Assembly (NCBI RefSeq): GCF_937980635.1
Contig: NZ_CALJPG010000037.1
Coordinates: forward strand, 55,119 to 119,118
DNA length: 64,000 nt
Source: an uncultured Campylobacter sp.
GTDB taxonomy: Bacteria > Campylobacterota > Campylobacteria > Campylobacterales > Campylobacteraceae
Reading direction: 5' to 3'
Below, piece by piece: positions 17,214 through 25,771 of this stretch; within the stretch, counting starts at the first letter, position 1, and every line of letters begins with the position of its first letter. Position numbers and translations under genes: made by a program. The notes under the pieces are model-generated. The model was not told where the DNA came from. It saw only the letters and a list, made by a program, of their open reading frames with translations, and ran no database searches.

Positions 17214-17244
17214 AATCTTAAGATTAAAAAGTATTCTTAAGAAT
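17214..17244. promoter_or_regulatory. Twin 12-bp palindromes (candidate repressor operator) in the leader of the second Tor operon
   Basis: AATCTTAAGATT (17214-17225) and ATTCTTAAGAAT (17233-17244) are both perfect palindromes with the same TCTTAAGA core. Their centres are 19 bp apart, close to two helical turns, so two dimers could bind the same DNA face. They lie right after the inferred transcription start, a position that fits repression. The regulator is unknown. Confidence 0.5.
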
Positions 17245-17264
17245 TTTATAAGACGGAGGAGATC

Positions 17265-17864
17265 TTGAATAGATTGATTTTGAAAGTTTACGCGTGGCAA
17301 AATACCGCTACGCCGTGGTTTTGGCTCTTTGTGATAAGTGCTGGGTATCTTGCGGTATCGTATTTTTTCTTTCAGCGCTACCTTTTTATGTCGCCTACGC
17401 AGACGAGCGCCCTCGTGCGTCTGGGCTTTGCCGTAGCGGGCGCGGGCGCGCTTATAGGCTTGCTGATGCCGTTTGGCTTCATAGCAAGGCTCATTGCCTA
17501 CGCGCTCGGATTTGCGGGCGCGATATACGGCTATTTACAAAGCTCCGCGCCGCACCCCGCCGCGGATACCGCAAATTGCCTCTCAGCGCCCGCATTTCCT
17601 TTTGCGGCGCCGCTTGATAGCCTGCTACCGGAGCTATTTCGCCCCGCAAGCTGCACGGGCACCCCGTCCTTCCCCGCAGGCACCGCGCTTAGCGAAGTGC
17701 AGAGTTTTTTTGGCGGATTTTACGGCGAGGGATTTTATCTGGTGCCAGGCATTAAATTTGCAGACGCGGCGCAGTGCGCGCAGGTAGCCTTTGCGGCATT
17801 CGCAGCGGTTTTAGCCGTGATGTTTGCGGGCTTTTTATACGGCAGATTTACGAGAAGTTTTTAA
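17265..17864 (+). CDS. DsbB-like membrane protein lacking the CXXC of the first periplasmic loop
   Basis: A 199-residue protein with about four membrane segments. The pattern QRYLFMSPTQTSALVRLG (37-54) aligns with DsbB, where P-C-x-x-C-x-x-x-R is followed by ALIG, but both cysteines are replaced (Thr45 and Ser48). The second periplasmic loop keeps the DsbB plan: Cys105, then FPFAAPLDSLLPELF, then Cys130, spaced 25 residues as in E. coli DsbB (Cys104/Cys130). It cannot perform the standard quinone-linked thiol relay. The TTG start is preferred because GGAGGA (17255-17260) is ideally placed. It leads an operon with torC-torA copies (20-nt gap) and may serve that enzyme's maturation or quinol link; this is inference. 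Confidence 0.75.
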   Translation: MNRLILKVYAWQNTATPWFWLFVISAGYLAVSYFFFQRYLFMSPTQTSALVRLGFAVAGAGALIGLLMPFGFIARLIAYALGFAGAIYGYLQSSAPHPAADTANCLSAPAFPFAAPLDSLLPELFRPASCTGTPSFPAGTALSEVQSFFGGFYGEGFYLVPGIKFADAAQCAQVAFAAFAAVLAVMFAGFLYGRFTRSF

Positions 17865-17884
17865 AATTTTAAGAAAGGATAAGC

Positions 17885-18493
17885 ATGAAGTTTTTAAATT
17901 CTATTGCGGCTGCGGCGGCTCTTGCGGCTGCGATCGCAAGCTACGCTGGCGCCGAGGTTAAGGCGGGCGAAACGCTTTACGGCACGGTGCTAAAGCAGGT
18001 AAGCGTAAGCGGCGATTTGTCGCACAAGGACGGCAGGCTACTGCCTACGAATGCCATAGAGGTCTTGGAGGTCAAGGACGGAGTAGTGAAATTTTCGATC
18101 ACGGGCTATCAAAATCCAAAGGCGCCCAACGTTATTTATTTTACGCCTAAAGCGCGCATAATCGCGCTGGCGTTTTCGAAGCAGGCTAAATTTCAAAGCG
18201 AGAGCTTGGGCGAAGAGGACGGCTTTAATAAGGTTAAAATAACCGCCTACACCGACGAGGGCGCGCTAAGCGGCGACGTGGATAAAATTTTCGCCGAAGC
18301 CAAAGAAAAATTCGAAACCTCGTGTAGCGTCTGCCATGCCTTGCATCAGCCCGCAAGCTACGAGGCAAACAAATGGCCCGGCTACATAAAATCGATGCTT
18401 TCGCGCACGCCTATTAGCAAAGACGAGAGCTGGACGGTGGTGCAGTATCTGCAAAAGCACTCCAAGGACGTAAATTTAAAGGATATGAAATGA
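17885..18493 (+). CDS. Periplasmic monohaem cytochrome c, TorC-like (copy 2)
   Basis: A 202-residue exported cytochrome with an Ala-rich signal peptide (residues 1-23), a beta-rich region, and a single haem site CSVCH at 147-151, followed by EANKWPGYIKSM, matching the layout of copy 1 (8510-9076). AAAGGA precedes the ATG. The stop overlaps the start of the molybdoenzyme gene by four bases (ATGA), so the two proteins are translationally coupled, as expected for a donor/acceptor pair. It should deliver electrons to the reductase in the periplasm. Confidence 0.87.
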   Translation: MKFLNSIAAAAALAAAIASYAGAEVKAGETLYGTVLKQVSVSGDLSHKDGRLLPTNAIEVLEVKDGVVKFSITGYQNPKAPNVIYFTPKARIIALAFSKQAKFQSESLGEEDGFNKVKITAYTDEGALSGDVDKIFAEAKEKFETSCSVCHALHQPASYEANKWPGYIKSMLSRTPISKDESWTVVQYLQKHSKDVNLKDMK

Positions 18494-21006
18494 AAAGACG
18501 AAATTTTTTAAAGCTCGGCGCGGCGGTCTCGGCGCTTCCGCTCATCCCAAGCTCGATGCTTGCGGCGGATAAACTTACCGCGCTTAAGAAAAACGGCGAA
18601 ATTTTAACCGCGGCGCGGTGGGGAATTTTAAAAGCGAGCGTCAAAAACGGCAAGATCGTAAAATCCGCGCCGTGGAAGATCACCTCTAAAATTCCAAATA
18701 CTCTTCAAAATACGATGGCGGATCTCGTTTATAACACGCGCATCAAAGCGCCGATGGTGCGAAAATCATATCTCGCCGATCCCGATAATCCTAAGCCAGA
18801 GCTTCGCGGACTTGACGAATGGGTCGAGGTAAAATATGAAGATGCGATCAAACTCGTCGCGCGCGAGCTTAAAAAGACGCGCGAGCAAAAGGGCGCGGAC
18901 TCGGTGTTTGCGGGCAGCTACGGCTGGCAGAGCACGGGCAACGTGCATGTCTCAAGGACGCTGCTTCATAGATTTATGAACTTAAGCGGCGGCTTTACGG
19001 GCGTCACGGGCGACTATTCTACGGGCGCGGCGCAGGTCATCATGCCTTATGTAACCGGCTCAAATCAGGTCTATGAGCAGCAAACCTCGTGGCCGGTGGT
19101 GCTTGAAAACTCTAAAGTTGTAGTCTTTTGGGGGCTCAATCCGATCTCTACGCTTCGCGTGGCATGGACGAGCTCTGACGAGCAGGGATTTAAGTATTTC
19201 GAGCAGCTAAAAAACAGCGACAAAGAGATCATCATCATTGATCCGATCAAAACCGTAAGCGGCAAGTATTTCGAAGGCAAGGCGCGATGGATCGCTCCTC
19301 GCCCTAACACCGACGTAGCGATGATGCTAGGCATGGCGCAGCACCTCTACTCGCAAGGCAAGTACGATAAGGAATTTTTACAAAATTACACCGTGGGCTT
19401 TGAAAAATTCGTGCCGTACCTCACGGGGCAGAGCGACGGCGTGGCTAAGACGCCCGAGTGGGCCAGTGAAATTTGTGGCATTAGCGCGGACGTGATCAAA
19501 GAGCTTGCGATAAAATTTTACGAAAATCGCACGATGATAATGGCGGGCTGGGGGATCCAACGCGCTCATCACGGCGAGCAGGCGCACTGGATGATCGTAA
19601 CTTTGTGCGCGATGCTAGGACAGATCGGACTTGCCGGAGGCGGCTTTGGCTTTAGCTACCATTACGCTAACGGCGGCGCGCCTACCTGCGCGGGCGGCGT
19701 GATCGGCGGAATGAACGCGGCAAGCGTCGGCGTCGTTAAGGACGGCAAATTTTTAGGGCTTGCGCAGGATCAGAAGCAAGGCGGCGAAGCAGCCCAAGCA
19801 TGGCTAGTAAATACGGCGAAGGTTGCCTTCCCTCTAGCTCGCATCGCGGACGTGCTGCTAAATCCGGGCAAGACGATCGACGCGAATGGCGCAAAGATCA
19901 CCTATCCGAAGATAGATTTTATCTACTGGGTCGGCGGAAATCCGATCGTGCACCATCAAGACACCAACACCAATATCAAGGCTTGGCGCAAGCCGCGCAC
20001 TATCGTAGTGAATGAAATTTACTGGACGCCGACTGCGAAGATGGCGGACATCGTGTTCCCGACCACGACGGAGTATGAGCGTAACGACATTACGATGAGC
20101 GGGGACTACTCCAATATGCATATCATTCCTATGAAGCAGGTCGTCGCCAAGCAGCACGGCGCGAAGGACGATTATCAAATTTTTACCGATCTTTGTAAGG
20201 CCTACGCTGACGGGCTTGCCGAAGTCTATACGGACGGCGGCAAAACGGAGATGGACTGGATCAAAGAATTTTACGAAGGAGCGGCTGGCGCCGTGAACGC
20301 AAACACCGCTTTGGGAATACAGATGCCGAGCTTTGAGCAGTGGTGGGAGAAAAACGAGCCGACGGAATTTTACGAAACGCCAGAGAGTGCTGCATACGTG
20401 AGCTTTGAGGATTTTAGAAATGATCCTGTTTTGGAGGCTTTGGGAACGCCTAGCGGGCTGATTGAAATTTACTCCGATACGATCGAAGCGATGAACTACA
20501 AAGATTGCGGCGCGCATCCGATGTGGTTCGAGCCCGTCGAGTGGCTCGGGATGAAGGATAAGCCTGCGAAATTTCACCTGATTAGTCTGCATCCGTATGA
20601 CCGCTTGCATTCACAGCAGAGCAACACCTCAAATCGCAAGAGATACGCCGTCGCGGATCGAGAGCCGGTGTTAATAAATACCGAGGACGCTAAGGAGCTC
20701 GGTATCAAGCAGGGCGATCTGGTGCGCGTGTATAACGCTCGCGGTGAAATTTTAGCGGGAGCCAACGTAAGCGATGACATAATGCGCGGCGTGGTGCAGA
20801 TATTCGAAGGCGCGTGGTACGATCCTAACGCCGAGGGGCTTTGCAAAAACGGAAATCCGAACGTACTTACGATCGATCTTCCTACGAGCGAGCTTGCCAA
20901 CGGCAACATCGCGCACACGGCGTTAGTAGATATTGAGCTTTATAAACACAAGGCGGGCGAGGATATCAAACTAACCGCGTTTATGCCGCCTAAAGGGGCG
21001 AAGTAA
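18490..21006 (+). CDS. Periplasmic molybdopterin S/N-oxide reductase, TorA-type (copy 2)
   Basis: An 838-residue type III DMSO-reductase-family enzyme; this length equals the C. jejuni TMAO/DMSO reductase (Cj0264c), to which it is probably closest. The Tat signal KRRNFLKLG spans residues 2-10; the Mo-ligand segment TGDYSTGAA places the serine at 177, followed by QVIMPYVTGSNQVYEQQTSW as in TMAO and DMSO reductases. There is no Fe-S cluster motif. The C-terminal domain has LHPYDRLHSQQSN and EPVLINTEDA. It is overlapped by and coupled to the cytochrome gene. It serves anaerobic or low-oxygen respiration with TMAO, DMSO or related oxides. Confidence 0.93.
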   Translation: MKRRNFLKLGAAVSALPLIPSSMLAADKLTALKKNGEILTAARWGILKASVKNGKIVKSAPWKITSKIPNTLQNTMADLVYNTRIKAPMVRKSYLADPDNPKPELRGLDEWVEVKYEDAIKLVARELKKTREQKGADSVFAGSYGWQSTGNVHVSRTLLHRFMNLSGGFTGVTGDYSTGAAQVIMPYVTGSNQVYEQQTSWPVVLENSKVVVFWGLNPISTLRVAWTSSDEQGFKYFEQLKNSDKEIIIIDPIKTVSGKYFEGKARWIAPRPNTDVAMMLGMAQHLYSQGKYDKEFLQNYTVGFEKFVPYLTGQSDGVAKTPEWASEICGISADVIKELAIKFYENRTMIMAGWGIQRAHHGEQAHWMIVTLCAMLGQIGLAGGGFGFSYHYANGGAPTCAGGVIGGMNAASVGVVKDGKFLGLAQDQKQGGEAAQAWLVNTAKVAFPLARIADVLLNPGKTIDANGAKITYPKIDFIYWVGGNPIVHHQDTNTNIKAWRKPRTIVVNEIYWTPTAKMADIVFPTTTEYERNDITMSGDYSNMHIIPMKQVVAKQHGAKDDYQIFTDLCKAYADGLAEVYTDGGKTEMDWIKEFYEGAAGAVNANTALGIQMPSFEQWWEKNEPTEFYETPESAAYVSFEDFRNDPVLEALGTPSGLIEIYSDTIEAMNYKDCGAHPMWFEPVEWLGMKDKPAKFHLISLHPYDRLHSQQSNTSNRKRYAVADREPVLINTEDAKELGIKQGDLVRVYNARGEILAGANVSDDIMRGVVQIFEGAWYDPNAEGLCKNGNPNVLTIDLPTSELANGNIAHTALVDIELYKHKAGEDIKLTAFMPPKGAK

Positions 21007-21393
21007 GGATTAGAAGCGGTCTGGGGTTTAAGACTGGCTCATTGCTGGCTTGAACCAGATACGCCGATCCTCTACAGGCTTTAGTCAAGCTCGCCGTGGT
21101 TTTGCTACGGCGAGACATATCGATTTCGACTTGCCGCGGCTTTATATAGTCGCGGCTGTGTATCGGGACCAATTTGCTTGCTATAGCCTCGCGACTGCAA
21201 CGATAGGTCGCGGAGCTGATTTAAATTTTATAGCCTTGCGCTTGCAGTGATGACTGAGTTGATTTGATTTATCGTAACTTTGAGCTGTGGCAGGCTGGAG
21301 ATAACAGCAAGCAATATTTGCCTCGCCGCCCTACTCTCTATTTGCTCGTGAAATTCTCGATAAATTTAAGAACTTGCCGTTTGGACTAAAATT
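21007..21393. other. Spacer with several hairpins after the second torA
   Basis: No credible gene (a 66-codon frame at 21050-21250 has no coding character). Stem-loops are frequent: TCTGG..TTTAAG with CTTGAACCAGA near 21020-21060; CTCGCCGT (21090-21097) with ACGGCGAG (21107-21114); GCCGCG with CGCGGC near 21133-21157. The first may end the operon transcript. Confidence 0.5.
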
Positions 21394-21717
21394 TCAATCC
21401 AAACTAAAAAACCGCCTAAGCTTCCATTTAAAATTTTTCTTCGGAATTTGTGTATCACTAAAATCGTCGCTGTAAATTTCGTTTTTATCGGTGAAATAGC
21501 CGCTATTTTGAGCCTGCGGTATAAAGTCGGTCCGATCTTCTTCTATTTTTACGTTTAGCGCCTTGAAATATTGCAGCAGCTCACGATACTCTTTTGTAGA
21601 TACGGTATTTATTAAAAAGTAATTTCTATTGTTAAATTTGATGACGAAATTTCTTTTTAACAGCCAAGGTAAAATTTTGAAATTTACTGCTTTAAATCTG
21701 CACTGAATTTCAAAATT
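21394..21717 (-). pseudogene. Remnant reading frame without a start codon
   Basis: The minus-strand frame between an in-frame TAA (21718-21720) and a TGA (21394-21396) is open for 107 codons and looks protein-coding: WLLKRNFVIKFNN, then TVSTKEYRELLQYFKALNVKIEED, then an Asp/Ser-rich stretch and a basic WKLRRFFSLD end. There is no ATG or GTG and no TTG start with a ribosome site. Codon use matches the genome. It is probably the 3' part of a decayed gene. The identity of the parent protein is not recognised; the basic hydrophobic start suggests a membrane-associated protein. Confidence 0.4.
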
Positions 21718-21826
21718 TTAAGCCATAAAATAAGATAAAATTTTAAAATTCTACGCTTTTTTTGGGTGTGAAAGTTTTTATTGGGACAAATACTACCGCT
21801 TTGATATTGATGCTTTTGTGCGTATT

Positions 21827-22090
21827 TTACTTATCTCCATAGTGAGTTTTACACTGAGCTATTTCTATGGCGCCATTAGATATTCTAAATACGATCCGAT
21901 TTTTTCCATCTATTCTAACACTATAAAGCCCCGATAAATTGCCCTTTAGCGCTTCGGGTTTGCCTATACAATCGTAGCCGTTACGCCCTATATCTAGGAT
22001 TAACTTATTTATGCGCTTTAGGATATTTTTATCATTTTCCTGCCAATACAGATAATCCTTCCAAGCTTCTTGCGACCAGATTTTTTTCAT
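21827..22090 (-). CDS. yoeB: YoeB-family ribosome-dependent mRNA interferase toxin
   Basis: An 87-residue toxin of the RelE/YoeB superfamily that cuts mRNA in the ribosomal A site. The residues needed in E. coli YoeB are at the same numbers here: Glu46 (KPEALKG), Arg65 (GKNRIVF), and His83-Tyr84 (KTHYGD). The N terminus KKIWSQEAWKDYLYW is typical. Its start overlaps the antitoxin stop by four bases (ATGA). Activity would be blocked by the RelB/DinJ-type antitoxin encoded just upstream. The protein extends three residues past the usual YoeB end. Confidence 0.93.
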   Translation of the reverse strand: MKKIWSQEAWKDYLYWQENDKNILKRINKLILDIGRNGYDCIGKPEALKGNLSGLYSVRIDGKNRIVFRISNGAIEIAQCKTHYGDK

Positions 22091-22350
22091 CGATCCGCTT
22101 CTAACAAATCGTGCTCAATCCCGCTATTTTCCTTTAATTCGTCAAAAGAGCGCTTAAGATGAGATAAATTTTCGTGGCTGTAAAAGGGATCTGCTGTCAG
22201 CTCGAAAGGAATTTTGCGTTCTTGCAATACTTTTTTAGCAAATATTGTAAAAGCAGTAGTTAAATTTAGCCCCATTTCAGAACATACTTCCTCCAACCCT
22301 TTTTTAAGCTCGGCATCCATTCTAAAATTTACGTTTATAGATCGCGTCAT
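22087..22350 (-). CDS. RelB/DinJ-family antitoxin
   Basis: An 87-residue antitoxin: an N-terminal ribbon-helix-helix (SINVNFRMDAELKKGLEEVCSEMGLNLTTAFTIFAKKVL, about residues 4-42), which dimerises and binds the operator, and a C-terminal tail (PFYSHENLSHLKRSFDELKENSG) that would wrap the toxin. GGAGAC lies before the ATG. It is first in the operon, directly downstream of a 36-bp palindrome, so the pair should repress its own transcription. Pairing of a RelB/DinJ-type antitoxin with a YoeB toxin, rather than YefM, is a mixed combination. Confidence 0.93.
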   Translation of the reverse strand: MTRSINVNFRMDAELKKGLEEVCSEMGLNLTTAFTIFAKKVLQERKIPFELTADPFYSHENLSHLKRSFDELKENSGIEHDLLEADR

Positions 22351-22365
22351 ATTGTCTCCTTTTTG

Positions 22366-22401
22366 ATTGCATTATACATTATTTATAATGGATAATGCAA
22401 T
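22366..22401. promoter_or_regulatory. 36-bp palindromic operator of the toxin-antitoxin operon
   Basis: The outer arms ATTGCATTAT (22366-22375) and ATAATGCAAT (22392-22401) and the inner arms CATTAT (22377-22382) and ATAATG (22385-22390) share one centre; 16 of 18 base pairs match. The CATTAT units repeat at one-turn spacing, as expected for cooperating ribbon-helix-helix dimers. It lies 15 nt before the antitoxin ATG and covers the likely promoter. Confidence 0.75.
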
Positions 22402-22475
22402 GATTTATAAATGTGCTTTGCTAAAACTCCATTACGAAAGAACACTATTAATTCTAAATCTAGCAAGATTTTAAT

Positions 22476-23789
22476 TCAAAACGAAATATGCATACTAAGC
22501 GCGATTATGCATAAAAGTAGCGCCAGCGGGACATAGACAAAGCGCCCGATATCATACCAGAGCTTGCCGCGAACCCTCTCTGCGCCTAGATTGATCTCAT
22601 CTAAAATTTCATTCCGCTTAATCACCCAAAACCACGATATCGCGCCGATTACTGCTCCGATCGGAATGATATAAATCGATACGAAATCCATCCACGGACC
22701 CCATGAGCTTATCGCTTCCATACCAAGGCCCGCGCCCAGGCAGATCGCGCACAATAATGCAAGCGTGAATGCACGGCTTAGCCTTGGAAACTTATGCATT
22801 AGCGATTCGGCGACTACTTCGAACATATTTTGAAGCGATGAAATTCCACCAAAAATCACGGCGGTAAATAAAATCACCGCAAAAATTCTACCACCCGCCA
22901 TATCTTGCAAAATTTTAGGCAGAGTTACGAAAAGTAGCTTAGGCCCCGCCGCGGGATCCATTCCGTAAGCAAATACTGCAGGGATCATCACTAGCGCAGC
23001 TACCATCGCGGCTAGCGTGTCAAATAGCGCGGTATTTTTCGCCGCAGATACGATGTCTTCGTCCTTGGATAGATACGCGCCATAGACGATCATCCCTGAG
23101 CCCGTAATTGATAGCGAGAAAAATGCCTGTCCCATCGCAGAAATCCAAACCATCGGATCTGCTAGCTTAGTAAAATCGGCGCCAAAAAGAAACGCATATC
23201 CGCCTGCAGCGCCTTGCAGCGTCGCGACCCTAATTGCCAAAATTGCAAATAGCACGAAAAATAGCGGCATCATAATTTTATTCGTTTTTTCGATGCTTTT
23301 GGCGCCGAAAAACAGCGTCAGCAGCGTGCCTGCGACGATTATGCAGTGATAAGGTACCACGGAGTAGGGCGTAAGGGCAAAAGAGTTGAACCATGTATCG
23401 GTATTTTCGCTCATTAGCGAGCCGTCTATGGCTTGGACTAGCGCCTTTAAAACGTAGGCGATGATGACGGCATAGCCTACTGCGATACACATCGAACCGG
23501 CAAGCGGTAGCCAGCCGATAACCTTACCGATAGCGCCCAGTCCGCGGCTTTTCCACGCGTATTCGTATGAGCCCAGCGTGCCTGTTTTGGCGCGGCGACC
23601 GATCGCGTATTCGGCGCTTAGGCCTACGTATGAAAACAGCGCTACGAAAAAAACGTAAATTAGCAAAAATGCGCCACCGCCGTTTGTGCCGAGTTTGTAA
23701 GGGAAGCCCCAGACATTTGCCATACCTACAGCAGAGCCCACGCAAGCGATGATAAAGGCCCAACGCGATGAGAATTTGTGTTTTGTCAT
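22476..23789 (-). CDS. Sodium-dependent amino-acid/neurotransmitter-type transporter (NSS family)
   Basis: A 437-residue integral membrane protein of the neurotransmitter:sodium symporter family (LeuT fold). The N terminus WAFIIACVGSAVGMANVWGFPYKLGTNGGGAFLLIYV is the family's TM1 signature containing the substrate and Na+ sites. About 11 membrane segments follow, including SITGSGMIVYGAYL (TM6-7 region). Bacterial members import amino acids such as tryptophan, tyrosine or leucine with sodium; the substrate here is not predictable. The gene stands alone on the minus strand, 125 nt downstream of the antitoxin promoter region, divergent from nothing and followed by a convergent empty stretch. Confidence 0.92.
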   Translation of the reverse strand: MTKHKFSSRWAFIIACVGSAVGMANVWGFPYKLGTNGGGAFLLIYVFFVALFSYVGLSAEYAIGRRAKTGTLGSYEYAWKSRGLGAIGKVIGWLPLAGSMCIAVGYAVIIAYVLKALVQAIDGSLMSENTDTWFNSFALTPYSVVPYHCIIVAGTLLTLFFGAKSIEKTNKIMMPLFFVLFAILAIRVATLQGAAGGYAFLFGADFTKLADPMVWISAMGQAFFSLSITGSGMIVYGAYLSKDEDIVSAAKNTALFDTLAAMVAALVMIPAVFAYGMDPAAGPKLLFVTLPKILQDMAGGRIFAVILFTAVIFGGISSLQNMFEVVAESLMHKFPRLSRAFTLALLCAICLGAGLGMEAISSWGPWMDFVSIYIIPIGAVIGAISWFWVIKRNEILDEINLGAERVRGKLWYDIGRFVYVPLALLLCIIALSMHISF

Positions 23790-24433
23790 AAAGCCATCCG
23801 TGTGAAAAATTTTCGTTATGGTAGCAAAAAGGAATTTAAGATTTATTTATGCGGAATTTTAAGGCGTGCCGATTTGATTACTGAGGATTTTTAGAATTTA
23901 AAATCGCAAATTTTTAAAGTAGGATTGGCGGAATTTTATGATCAAAATCGATAGAGTTAATTCTGCGATACTGCGCGGCAAAATTTTATCTTTATAATTT
24001 TAGAATTTCTTCGCGGAATTTTGCGCTTAGGCTTTGGCTTTAAAATTCACTTGGCCTGGGCTTGCGGCAGGGCTTACTATTTAAGTTAGGCGAGAAATTT
24101 AGATCAATTAGAATTTTAAAATTCCGCGAAATTTTGAAATTTTAAAATTTACGATCTCGCAAGAAAACAGGGTCATCGAGAAATTCTATCTAACGCCGCT
24201 CTGGCAGAATTTTCGCGGTAGAATTTCACCTTTCGTTTGTAATATGCAGAGGACTTATAAATAGCACTTTATGGCGCTCTGAAGGGCGGCGGGCATTCCT
24301 GTGCCTAATATATGCGGGAGCGGTGAATAAATTTTTACCCTAGATGGGAATTGGGAGCGTCGTAAGCGGCAGCGCGCTTGAAATTTCCGGCACGCAGCAT
24401 CACAGAGCGAATTTTATTAACCCATACTTTGGC
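23790..24433. other. Non-coding spacer of RAATTY-rich DNA
   Basis: No gene seen. Multiple copies of GCGGAATTTTA-like words (near 23849, 23930, 24014, 24123) and their inverse. Start-to-stop frames are short and of poor composition. The promoter of the NSS gene must lie at the left end. Confidence 0.5.
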
Positions 24434-25771
24434 TTAGTTATTTTTCTCCGCTTCTTCGTTTTCTTGCGGTTGCGCGACTACTTTTTTGATCGCTTTTACG
24501 AGCGAAACTCTTGTGCCATCCATTCGCAGCACTTCATAGTCGCAGTTTTCATCGCTTATTTTATCGCCTATTTCAGGTAGGCTGCCGAAAAGATTAAAGA
24601 CGTAGCCGCCGATCGTTAGCTGTTCGGTCTCCTCATCAAAGTCGATGCCCATCACCTCCTCGACGCCTTCGATCTCGAAGCGGCCTCTAAACTCAAAGGT
24701 ATTCTCGTCGATACGTTTGAAATTTTGCGCATTCGCGTCGTGCTCGTCGTTGATGTCGCCGAAAATTTCTTCGATTATATCTTCCATCGTCAAAAATCCC
24801 GCCGTGCCGCCGTATTCGTCGATGACGAGCGCGGCAAACACGCGCTGTTTGTTCATCATCGGTAAAATTTTAGAGATCGGGCTGTTTTCAGGCACGATGA
24901 TGAGTTTGCGCACGATCTTATCGAAGCTTTTATCTCCCCTTTGCTGGATGATGTCGCGGATATGGATGAGGCCCAGGACGTTGTCTTTGCTGCCGTCGAT
25001 ATACGGGAAGCGCGTAAATTTCGACTGCAATACGGTTGCATAGTTTTCATCGTAGCTTTTTTGCTTATTTAGGCATATGAGATCGCGCCTTGGCGTCATT
25101 ATCTCTTTAGCGACCGTGTCGCTGAAATCGACGGCATTTTTGATGATCTCGGTCTCTAGGCTATCGAGCACACCGCCTTTTAGGCTCTCGCTCGCGATGA
25201 TTTTGATCTCTTCGTCAGAAAGCGCGAGCTCGCTCTCTTTGGCGGGCTTTACGCCGATGATTTTAAGCGAAACGGCAGCTATGAAATCAAACGCCTTGAT
25301 GATCGGAAAAAACATAATCCAAAAAATATGAAGCGGCCTAGAGATGAAAAGCACGATCTTCTCGGTTTTAGCAATAGCGATGGATTTTGGCACCAGCTCG
25401 CCAAGCACGACGTGAAATAGCGTAACGAGCGTAAAAGATATGACGAAGGCGATCGTATGTGCCGCCGCTCCGCCGCCTATGCCGATGGATCTTAGTGGCA
25501 GCTCGATCAGTCTCGATACCGCGGGCTCACCGATCCAGCCGAGGGCGAGCGAGCTTATCGTAATGCCTAGCTGAGTGGCGCTGAGGTAGGTATCAAGGGA
25601 GTTTGAAATTTTAAAAGCGAGCTTTGCGTTTGGAATTTTATCCTTGATAAGCTCTTCGAGGCGAGACTTTCTTACTTTGACGATTGAGAATTCCGAAAGA
25701 ACAAAAAAAGCATTCATAAAGATGAATACAAAAGCTAAAACTAACATTAAAACCGAACTGTCCGTGTCCAA
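24434..25771 (-). CDS. CNNM/CorC-HlyC-type membrane protein with CBS pair (putative Mg2+/Co2+ efflux or hemolysin-like)
   Basis: A 445-residue protein. The N-terminal DUF21/CNNM membrane domain (about 1-190) holds three to four helices with ATQLGITISSLALGWIGEP. Two CBS motifs follow (about 210-335, MTPRRDLICL and FAALVIDEYGGTAGFLTMEDIIEEIFG), and then the CorC_HlyC domain (about 350-430, DENTFEFRGRFEIEGVEEVMG). Such proteins are linked to magnesium or cobalt efflux and often labelled hemolysin C; transport direction is not proven. The start is a TTG at 25771, supported by AAAGGAT 7 nt upstream. A short acidic tail (QPQENEEAEKNN) closes the protein. Confidence 0.9.
   Translation of the reverse strand: MDTDSSVLMLVLAFVFIFMNAFFVLSEFSIVKVRKSRLEELIKDKIPNAKLAFKISNSLDTYLSATQLGITISSLALGWIGEPAVSRLIELPLRSIGIGGGAAAHTIAFVISFTLVTLFHVVLGELVPKSIAIAKTEKIVLFISRPLHIFWIMFFPIIKAFDFIAAVSLKIIGVKPAKESELALSDEEIKIIASESLKGGVLDSLETEIIKNAVDFSDTVAKEIMTPRRDLICLNKQKSYDENYATVLQSKFTRFPYIDGSKDNVLGLIHIRDIIQQRGDKSFDKIVRKLIIVPENSPISKILPMMNKQRVFAALVIDEYGGTAGFLTMEDIIEEIFGDINDEHDANAQNFKRIDENTFEFRGRFEIEGVEEVMGIDFDEETEQLTIGGYVFNLFGSLPEIGDKISDENCDYEVLRMDGTRVSLVKAIKKVVAQPQENEEAEKNN

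Noticed and set aside
21050..21250. 66-codon frame after the second torA
   Set aside because: Lies over a series of hairpins, no ribosome site, no coding bias.
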